Assembly (NCBI GenBank): GCA_964580865.1 | Contig: CAZONM010000253.1 | Location: forward strand, 1 to 8,824 | DNA: 8,824 nt | Direction of reading: 5' to 3' | Source: JACOUT01 sp964580865 | GTDB taxonomy: Bacteria; Myxococcota; UBA727; VGSZ01 | Part shown: piece after piece, positions 1 through 5,970 of the stretch | Numbering within the stretch: the stretch's first letter is position 1 | Layout: each line of letters starts with the position of its first letter | Program-made: the position numbers and the translations under genes | Notes under the pieces: model-generated | What the model saw: only the letters and a program-made list of their open reading frames with translations | What the model was told of the DNA's origin: nothing | The model's database searches: none

Positions 1-929
1 ACGGCCGCCTGGCGGCGCGGCGCCGTGCGCGCCAGGCGCGCGGCGTGGCGCGCCAGCCCCTCGTCGAGGCCGCGCTCGAGCGCGATGGCGTGCAGGCGCT
101 CCACCACGGCCAGCGCCGAGGCCGGCCGAGACGCGGGGTCCTTGCGCAAGAGCTCGTCCACCAGCTCCACCAAGGCGGGGGGCAGATCCGCGCGCACGGC
201 GTCGAGGCGCGGCGCCTCGTGCTGCCGCACGGCCTGCACTACGTCGGCGTCGGTGGGCCCGTCGAACAGGCGGCGCCCGGCCAGGCACTCCCAGAGCACG
301 ATGCCGGCCGCGAACAGGTCGGCGGCGGGGCCCACGCGCTCACTGCGCGTCTGCTCGGGCGCCATGTAGGCGTACTTGCCCTTCATCTCGCCGGCGACGG
401 TGACCTCGGTCTTGAGCGTGGAGGCCGCCACGCCGAAGTCCGCCAGCTTCACGCAGCCGTCGGTGCCGATGAGCACGTTGCCGGGCGAGACGTCGCGGTG
501 GACCACGCACAGCGACGAGCCGTCTGCGCTGCACGCCCGGTGCGCCGCCGCCAGCGCCTGAAAGAGCGGCACGGCCACGGCCAGCACGTGCTCCACGTCG
601 AGGCCGCGGCCCTCGGCCTGCGCTGCTTCCAGCACCACGCCGAGGTCGGTGCCGTCGACGTGCTCGAACACCAAGAACGGCCCGTCGTCGTCGTGGCCGC
701 GATCCAAGAGGCGCACGATGCACGGGTGATCGAGCGCCGCGTGCACGGCGCCCTCGTCGTCGAACAGGCGCAGGTAGCCGGCATCGAAGCAGAAGGGCGC
801 ACGCACGCGCTTGACCACCACGCTGGCGCCGTCGTCGGCCACGCCCTGCGCGATGATGGCCATGCCACCCTCGGCCAAGACGCCGAGCTCGCGGTAGCGC
901 CGCGTCGGCTTGTCGGGGGCGTCGCCCAT
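1..929 (-). CDS. Hanks-type Ser/Thr protein kinase, C-terminus cut by window edge
   Basis: This is a cytoplasmic-facing eukaryotic-like Ser/Thr kinase domain, and the reading frame stays open to the left edge (309 codons seen). Translated from the ATG at 929, the landmarks are in order. The glycine loop is residues 19-24 (AEGGMA). The ATP-anchoring lysine is K40 in VVVKRV, and the helix-C glutamate is probably E59. The catalytic loop HRDVSPGN covers 144-151, DFG is 164-166, and the APE-type motif (MAPEQ) is 189-193. The helix-F aspartate is D204 and a final conserved arginine follows in KDPASRP. All catalytic residues are present, so activity is expected; the third glycine of the loop is alanine. 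The HRDVSPxN form is common in myxobacterial kinases (family knowledge). Any C-terminal sensor or membrane segment lies outside the window. The gene starts 20 bases after the lipoprotein gene on the same strand, which suggests co-transcription. No Shine-Dalgarno sequence precedes the ATG. Substrates are unknown. Confidence 0.93.
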   Translation of the reverse strand, partial: MGDAPDKPTRRYRELGVLAEGGMAIIAQGVADDGASVVVKRVRAPFCFDAGYLRLFDDEGAVHAALDHPCIVRLLDRGHDDDGPFLVFEHVDGTDLGVVLEAAQAEGRGLDVEHVLAVAVPLFQALAAAHRACSADGSSLCVVHRDVSPGNVLIGTDGCVKLADFGVAASTLKTEVTVAGEMKGKYAYMAPEQTRSERVGPAADLFAAGIVLWECLAGRRLFDGPTDADVVQAVRQHEAPRLDAVRADLPPALVELVDELLRKDPASRPASALAVVERLHAIALERGLDEGLARHAARLARTAPRRQAA

Positions 930-935
930 GGGAGG

Positions 936-941
936 AGTATA
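936..941 (-). promoter_or_regulatory. Candidate -10 element (TATACT) for leaderless kinase mRNA
   Basis: On the minus strand the hexamer TATACT (5 of 6 to TATAAT) ends six bases before the kinase ATG. That would place the transcription start at or next to the A of the start codon. No Shine-Dalgarno sequence lies in the gap (CCTCCC). The -35 position 17 bases further up reads TGTCCG, which is a poor match. The kinase could therefore have its own leaderless transcript in addition to read-through from the lipoprotein gene. This is inferred from spacing only. Confidence 0.35.
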
Positions 942-949
942 GGGTCGCG

Positions 950-1234
950 CTAGTCGCCCGGACAGGCCGGCAAGGGCAGCCCCTCGCGGTCGGCGGCGTC
1001 GGCGAGCAGGGTGAGACCCGCCTCACAATCCTCGGTGCAGCGGGCGGCGTTGTTGGCGTCGTCCCAGCAGGCCCCGCCCTCGAGGTACTGGGCGACGTCC
1101 ACCGGGGCGGTGCCCGTGGCCTCGTCGTAGGCTTGCTGGCACGCCACGTAGGCGCGGCACTGCTCGCTCTGGGGCGCGCCGCAGCCCAAAGCCCCCGAGA
1201 CCAGCGAGATGCCGATGAATTGGCGGATCCCCAT
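950..1234 (-). CDS. Small cysteine-rich lipoprotein
   Basis: This encodes a 94-residue predicted lipoprotein of unknown function. From the ATG at 1234 it begins MGIRQF, followed by a hydrophobic stretch and a lipobox-like ALGC with the lipidated cysteine at residue 18. The processed form (77 residues) has six further cysteines at mature positions 9, 15, 39, 49, 53 and 74. Three disulfides are therefore possible, which fits a folded domain outside the cytoplasm. Visible landmarks are CRAYVAC, GGACW and CTEDC. An in-frame GTG at 1243 would add three residues; the ATG gives a more typical signal peptide, but GAGG lies upstream of the GTG, so the start is not settled. The gene sits just upstream of the kinase on the same strand, with 20 bases between stop and start. 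A pairing of an external sensor with a kinase is conceivable, but nothing in the sequence proves it. I do not recognise a named family. Confidence 0.75.
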   Translation of the reverse strand: MGIRQFIGISLVSGALGCGAPQSEQCRAYVACQQAYDEATGTAPVDVAQYLEGGACWDDANNAARCTEDCEAGLTLLADAADREGLPLPACPGD

Positions 1235-1302
1235 GGCGACCACCCCGCCCGGCCTCGCCGCTCGATCGCGCAGTGCGTCGAAGGGGGCGTCGGGGGGCTA
1301 CG

Positions 1303-1327
1303 AAAAAGGGCGAGCCGTAGCTCGCCC
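1303..1327 (-). terminator. Intrinsic terminator with UACG tetraloop after micropeptide gene
   Basis: Read on the minus strand, an 8-bp perfect stem GGGCGAGC / GCTCGCCC (1308-1327) encloses the loop TACG and is followed at once by TTTTT (1307-1303). The C-UACG-G closure is the exceptionally stable UNCG tetraloop class. On the plus strand the hairpin is not followed by a T-run, so the signal is directional. It lies 31 bases beyond the micropeptide stop and about 70 bases before the cysteine-rich lipoprotein start. It should end the micropeptide transcript, or gate read-through into the lipoprotein-kinase pair. Confidence 0.88.
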
Positions 1328-1358
1328 GATTCCGTTCAGCTCAAAGAGCGAAAAAAGG

Positions 1359-1475
1359 TCACTCGCCCTCGCCCTCGCCCTCGGCGGTGGGGCAAGCGGC
1401 CTGGGTCAGCGCCACGCCACCGAGGATGGCGAACACCGAGAGAGCCGCGAGGAACTGGAACGCAATCTTCTTCAT
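1359..1475 (-). CDS. 38-residue membrane/secreted micropeptide with Gly-Glu tail
   Basis: This short gene opens with ATG at 1475 and has a strong Shine-Dalgarno sequence AGGAG (1483-1487) seven bases upstream, the best in the window. The peptide starts MKKIAFQF, has one long hydrophobic stretch (about residues 5-25), then TQAACPT, and ends in an acidic tail EGEGEGE before TGA. Two lysines before the hydrophobic segment fit an N-in signal peptide or a single-pass membrane peptide. Cleavage after an Ala is possible; the lipobox is poor because Q sits at -3 from Cys28. The tail is encoded by a hexanucleotide repeat. A strong intrinsic terminator follows, so this is an independent small transcription unit. 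The start, ribosome binding site, signal-like segment and terminator together make it real rather than a chance frame. Its function is unknown; candidates are a small envelope peptide or a leader peptide for the genes downstream. Confidence 0.72.
   Translation of the reverse strand: MKKIAFQFLAALSVFAILGGVALTQAACPTAEGEGEGE
1362..1382 (-). repeat. Hexanucleotide tandem repeat inside micropeptide gene
   Basis: On the minus strand there are 3.5 copies of a GAGGGC unit, encoding the Glu-Gly tail of the micropeptide. The 7-mer GGGCGAG made by the repeat occurs three times and is identical to the first seven bases of the downstream terminator stem. The repeat is therefore complementary to the other arm of that stem. 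Short tandem repeats of this kind can also change copy number by slippage; loss or gain of a unit would stay in frame. Confidence 0.7.
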
Positions 1476-1491
1476 GGACCGACTCCTAAAA

Positions 1492-1503
1492 GGCCAAGTG
1501 GCC
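1492..1503. repeat. Short inverted repeat in micropeptide leader
   Basis: GGCCA-AG-TGGCC is a 5-bp inverted repeat with a 2-base gap, placed 4 bases upstream of the AGGAG ribosome binding site of the micropeptide gene. The loop is too short for a good RNA hairpin, so a protein-binding site is the more natural reading. In GC-rich DNA it may also be chance. Confidence 0.3.
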
Positions 1504-1534
1504 AACCAAACGATGCAGATGCACAACCCCAGGC

Positions 1535-1548
1535 CACCCGGCCGGGTG
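1535..1548. repeat. 14-bp perfect palindrome in divergent intergenic region
   Basis: CACCCGGCCGGGTG is a perfect 14-bp palindrome in the 201-bp gap between the divergent micropeptide gene (minus) and the HPt gene (plus). Its position, about 60 bases upstream of the micropeptide ATG and 130 upstream of the HPt ATG, suits an operator for a dimeric regulator. The rest of the gap holds an A-rich purine run at about 1571-1586 (plus strand) and no promoter I would name with confidence. Confidence 0.35.
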
Positions 1549-1676
1549 CGCCGACCCTATGCCACATCGCGCCAAAAAAGAAAGAAACTTCCAACCGCGC
1601 CTCCTGGTAGAGATCGCCTGGGTCGGCCTCGTGGTCAGGGGGTATGCCGGTGACGGGGAAGCCCGCGGAGCACGCC

Positions 1677-2003
1677 ATGGTGCTCGATGATGTCGTGGTG
1701 AAGCGTCTGCGCGACCTGCGCGCGCAGGTGCAGCGGCCCGGCGAGGACATGCTCGGCGATCTGGTGGCGCTCTTCGAGCGCGACAGCGCCGCTCGCCTGG
1801 AGGCGCTCCGAGCGGCCACGCATGCCAACGCACGTCGACAAGCGGCACATGCGCTCAAGGGCTCGGCGGCCAACCTGGGCGCCGCCCACGTGGCCGCGCT
1901 GGCGCTGGACATCGAGCGCAACCCCGCGGCCGCCCCGGACGTCGACGGCCTGGAGACCGCGGTCCGCCGAGCCATCGCCGCGCTGCGGGAGCGCCTCGCG
2001 TGA
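1677..2003 (+). CDS. Stand-alone HPt (histidine phosphotransfer) protein
   Basis: This encodes a protein of about 108 residues that is almost entirely one HPt domain. The HPt signature AHALKGSAANLGA is clear; its phospho-accepting histidine is residue 58 when counted from the ATG at 1677. The lysine and glycine of HxLKGS are also present. Helices before it (DDVVVKRLRDL, EDMLGDLVALFERD) and after it fit the four-helix bundle of the family. HPt proteins carry phosphate between a hybrid histidine kinase and a response regulator; neither partner is encoded here. An upstream ATG at 1644 would add 11 residues, but AGGGGG sits too close to it. The ATG at 1677 has GGAG six bases upstream and begins where the domain begins, so I prefer it. 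The gene precedes hrcA by 93 bases on the same strand, but hrcA seems to have its own start signals. Confidence 0.85.
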   Translation: MVLDDVVVKRLRDLRAQVQRPGEDMLGDLVALFERDSAARLEALRAATHANARRQAAHALKGSAANLGAAHVAALALDIERNPAAAPDVDGLETAVRRAIAALRERLA

Positions 2004-2030
2004 CCGGGGGCAGCGGCGCTGCGGAGGTCC

Positions 2031-2067
2031 GGGCCCCGTGCGTTCGGGCGCACAGGGAAGAGGGCCC
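2031..2067 (+). terminator. Weak hairpin after HPt gene
   Basis: GGGCCC (2031-2036) and GGGCCC (2062-2067) flank an inner stem GTGCG / CGCAC (2038-2042, 2049-2053) with loop TTCGGG. Together they could fold into an interrupted hairpin between the HPt stop and hrcA. No T-run follows, so it is at best a weak or Rho-assisted end, or a transcript-stability element. Confidence 0.22.
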
Positions 2068-2083
2068 GCGCCGCCCAACCTGC

Positions 2084-2089
2084 TAGATC
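2084..2089 (+). promoter_or_regulatory. Candidate extended -10 element for leaderless hrcA
   Basis: TGC-TAGATC (TG at 2081-2082, hexamer 2084-2089) resembles an extended -10 and ends seven bases before the hrcA ATG. Transcription would then start at or just before the start codon. The intervening CATCGGC contains no Shine-Dalgarno sequence. The -35 region (about 2061-2066) is not recognisable. No CIRCE-type inverted repeat is seen here. Confidence 0.3.
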
Positions 2090-2096
2090 CATCGGC

Positions 2097-3152
2097 ATGC
2101 GCGGTGACGAGGACCGAACCGGGCGATTGAGCGAGCGCGAGCGCGCGGTGCTGCAGGCGCTGATCGACGCGCACATCGCCACCACGGAGCCGGTGGCGAG
2201 CAAGGCCATCGCCGAGATGACCGAGCTCGGCGTGTCGCCGCAGACGGTGCGCAACGTGCTGGCGGCGCTGCACGAGCGCGGGCTCATCGACCAGCCGCAC
2301 ACGTCGGCGGGGCGCGTGCCCACCGATCGCGGCCTGCGCTACTACGTGGACTCGCTGTTGCGCTGGCAGGCGCCCACGGGCGCCGAGCAGGCGGAGATCG
2401 AGGCCCGCATCGTCGACGGCGGCGTGGACGGCGCGCTGCGCGAGGCGAGCCGCGTGCTCACGCGCTTGGCGCGCCACACCACCATCGTGGTGCAGGCGCG
2501 GTCCGCGGCCGAGCGCATCCGCCATGTGGAGCTCTTGCGCCTCCGCGACGACGCCGTGCTCCTGATCGCCGTCTCCGAGGAGGGCCGCGTGCAGAACCGG
2601 CTCTTGCAGTGGCGCGGCACCGGCATCGAGCGCGCGCCCGACGAGCGCACGCTCGAGCGCACGAGCCAGCGCCTGGACTCGCTCTTGGCGGGCCGCACCT
2701 TCGCCGAGGGGCGCGCCGCGCTCGTGGCCGAGGCGGGCAGCCACCGCGCCGAGCTCGATCGGCTGGAGCGCAGCCTGCTCGCGCTGTCGGCCGACGGGCT
2801 GCACGCCGCCGCGGCGCCGCAGGTGTTGGTGGAGGGCACGGGGCATCTCCTCGAGGACGCCGCCGACCTGGCGCGCACGCGCGAGCTGTTGCACCTGCTC
2901 GAGGAGGCCGAGCGCACCTCGGAGCTGTTGGAGCGCGCCGACGCCGCGCCGGGCATCCGCATCTTCATCGGCGACGAGAACCCGGCGGCGCTCGCCGAGC
3001 GCGGCGTGGTGGTGGCGCCCCTCGGCGCCGGCGGCGCCCTCGGCACCCTCGGCGTCATCGGCCCGCGCCACCTCGACTACGCGCGCGTGGTGCCGCTGGT
3101 GGACCTCACGGCCCAGGTGGTGGCCAAGGTACTAGAACGCCGAACAGGTTGA
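2097..3152 (+). CDS. hrcA: Heat-inducible transcription repressor HrcA
   Basis: HrcA is the DNA-binding repressor of chaperone genes in many bacteria; it binds CIRCE operators and needs chaperonin to stay active (family knowledge). At 351 residues it has normal length. The N-terminal winged-helix domain covers about residues 11-86. It includes LSERERAVLQALIDAHI, the TTEPVASKAIAE segment, the recognition-helix region SPQTVRNVLAAL and the signature SAGRVPTDRGLRYYVD (70-85). The C-terminal signatures IFIGDENP (289-296) and GTLGVIGPRHLDYARV (316-331) are present. The ATG start fits the family, though no ribosome binding site is seen. Oddly, the last seven sense codons, from 3129, are GTA CTA GAA CGC CGA ACA GGT. 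Six of them end in A or T, unlike the GC-ending codons of the rest of the gene. From CTA onward, with the stop, they form the left end of a large inverted repeat. The original C-terminus may have been replaced. grpE and dnaK follow on the same strand. Confidence 0.97.
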   Translation: MRGDEDRTGRLSERERAVLQALIDAHIATTEPVASKAIAEMTELGVSPQTVRNVLAALHERGLIDQPHTSAGRVPTDRGLRYYVDSLLRWQAPTGAEQAEIEARIVDGGVDGALREASRVLTRLARHTTIVVQARSAAERIRHVELLRLRDDAVLLIAVSEEGRVQNRLLQWRGTGIERAPDERTLERTSQRLDSLLAGRTFAEGRAALVAEAGSHRAELDRLERSLLALSADGLHAAAAPQVLVEGTGHLLEDAADLARTRELLHLLEEAERTSELLERADAAPGIRIFIGDENPAALAERGVVVAPLGAGGALGTLGVIGPRHLDYARVVPLVDLTAQVVAKVLERRTG

Positions 3153-3295
3153 CTCCCGACGCCCGGCGCTGTCCTCGTGACCGATGGCTGCGCCGCGTCC
3201 TCGCCAGGTAGCGCTGCTACCTGGCTGCGGGGCTCCTTGCCCTCGGCCACGAGGACAGCGCCGCGCTCGGTCCGTCAACCTGATGGGCGTTCTAG
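3132..3295. repeat. 164-bp concentric interrupted palindrome spanning hrcA stop
   Basis: Four perfect arm pairs share one centre near 3213.5-3214. They are CTAGAACGCC (3132-3141) with GGCGTTCTAG (3286-3295); CAGGTTGAC (3145-3153) with GTCAACCTG (3274-3282); CGGCGCTGTCCTCGTG (3164-3179) with CACGAGGACAGCGCCG (3248-3263); and CCAGGTAGC (3204-3212) with GCTACCTGG (3216-3224). CCGA.GGC adds a partial match just inside the third pair. About 44 bp are perfectly paired, separated by diverged blocks. The hrcA stop TGA (3150-3152) lies inside the second arm. The element fills most of the 238-bp hrcA-grpE gap and encodes no plausible protein. It could be a small non-autonomous mobile or palindromic repeat element, an old inverted duplication, or a large RNA stem-loop separating hrcA from grpE-dnaK expression. 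No clear target-site duplication flanks it. Confidence 0.85.
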
Positions 3296-3331
3296 GGGCG
3301 CCCGGGCGGCGGCGGCTGACGCGCCCCCTGG

Positions 3332-3358
3332 TTGCGACCTGGGGGTTTTGGGCATAGT
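3332..3358 (+). promoter_or_regulatory. Candidate promoter upstream of grpE
   Basis: TTGCGA (3332-3337) and CATAGT (3353-3358) each match 4 of 6 consensus bases of a housekeeping promoter, but the spacer is only 15 bases. A heat-shock sigma-32-like reading (GTTGCGA ... GGCATAGT) is about as good. It lies just downstream of the large palindrome and 32 bases before the grpE ATG, where a promoter for grpE-dnaK would be expected if the palindrome blocks read-through from hrcA. Confidence 0.25.
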
Positions 3359-3390
3359 CGGGTGGGACGTCCAGCGTGACGAGGATGGGC

Positions 3391-4083
3391 ATGAGCGAAA
3401 CGAAGGAGAGCGCGGCGGATCGAGCCATCCGCGAGGCGCTCGAGAGTGTCGAGCGGATCGAGCGCGAGTCGCGCTCCGCGCCAGCGCTTGCCGACGCGCC
3501 GCCGCCTGCCGACCCCGAGCAGGTGGAGATCCTCGACGACGCCGCGCCCGCCGAGGCGCCCAAGAAGAAGAGCGCCAGCGACCTGATGCTCGAGAGCGTG
3601 CTCAAGGCCAAGGGCGAGCTGCAAGAGGTGCTGGCGCAGACGCAGAAGGAGGCGAAGGACATGTTCGACCGCCTCGCGCGCGTCTCGGCCGACTTCGACA
3701 ACTTCAAGAAGCGGCAGACCAAAGAGAAGGCCGAGGCCATCAAGTTCGCCAACGAGAGCGTGATCAAGGAGCTGCTCCCCGTCCTCGACAACCTGCAGCG
3801 CGCGTTGACCGCGGCCGGCGCCGACGGCGGGTCGCTGCTCGACGGCGTCAAGCTCGTCGCCAAGCAGATGGAGGACGTGCTCGGCAAGTTCGGCGTCGTC
3901 GGCTTCGACGCGCTCGGGCAGCCCTTCGATCCCGCGCGGCACGAGGCGATCGGCTCCCGGCCCGACGCCGACACCTTGGCGCAGCACGTGTGCGAGGAGT
4001 ACCAGCGCGGCTACATGCTGCACGACCGCTTGTTGCGGCCGGCGCTCGTGGTCGTCTCCATGGGACCTCCGGCGGAGAACTGA
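3391..4083 (+). CDS. grpE: Nucleotide exchange factor GrpE
   Basis: GrpE is the dimeric cytoplasmic co-chaperone that releases ADP from DnaK. The 230-residue product has the normal layout. An acidic, Pro/Ala-rich N-terminus (residues 1 to about 58) is followed by a long charged coiled-coil segment (about 60-120, including FDNFKKRQTKEKAEAIKFAN). A helical region NLQRAL follows, then the C-terminal beta domain with the family signature GQPFDPARHEAIG (176-188) and the motif RGYMLHDRLLRPALVVVS. I start it at the ATG at 3391 because GAGG sits six bases upstream and the product begins MSETKES. An ATG at 3385 and a GTG at 3376 are in frame but less well placed. The stop is separated from the dnaK GTG by only three bases, so the two are surely co-transcribed and probably translationally coupled. 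It is separated from hrcA by the palindromic element. Confidence 0.96.
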   Translation: MSETKESAADRAIREALESVERIERESRSAPALADAPPPADPEQVEILDDAAPAEAPKKKSASDLMLESVLKAKGELQEVLAQTQKEAKDMFDRLARVSADFDNFKKRQTKEKAEAIKFANESVIKELLPVLDNLQRALTAAGADGGSLLDGVKLVAKQMEDVLGKFGVVGFDALGQPFDPARHEAIGSRPDADTLAQHVCEEYQRGYMLHDRLLRPALVVVSMGPPAEN

Positions 4084-4086
4084 ACC

Positions 4087-5940
<1,854 letters not shown>

Positions 5941-5953
5941 GGGCGTCGGGGGC

Positions 5954-5969
5954 CCGGCCTGCGCCAGGC
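5954..5969. terminator. Weak hairpin in dnaK / lipoprotein convergent gap
   Basis: The 30-base gap between the convergent dnaK and transglutaminase genes contains GCCTG-CGC-CAGGC, a 5-bp stem with a 3-base loop that reads the same from both sides. No T-run lies on either strand. It may act as a shared, poor terminator; no better signal is visible. Confidence 0.25.
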
Positions 5970-5970
5970 G

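Noticed and set aside
45..953. Long open frame on the plus strand opposite the left kinase.
   Set aside because: Its translation is His/Ala/Arg-rich low-quality protein without domains, whereas the minus strand holds a perfect kinase. It is an antisense shadow from high GC.
1562..1578. Possible sigma-54 promoter on the minus strand (TGGCGC ... GGCAT).
   Set aside because: The spacing between the GG and GC elements is one base short of what sigma-54 requires, and no enhancer-binding protein is encoded nearby.
3132..3295. Reading the palindrome as a simple rho-independent terminator of hrcA.
   Set aside because: No T-run follows the stem on either strand, the arms extend into the coding sequence, and the structure is several times larger than an intrinsic terminator.
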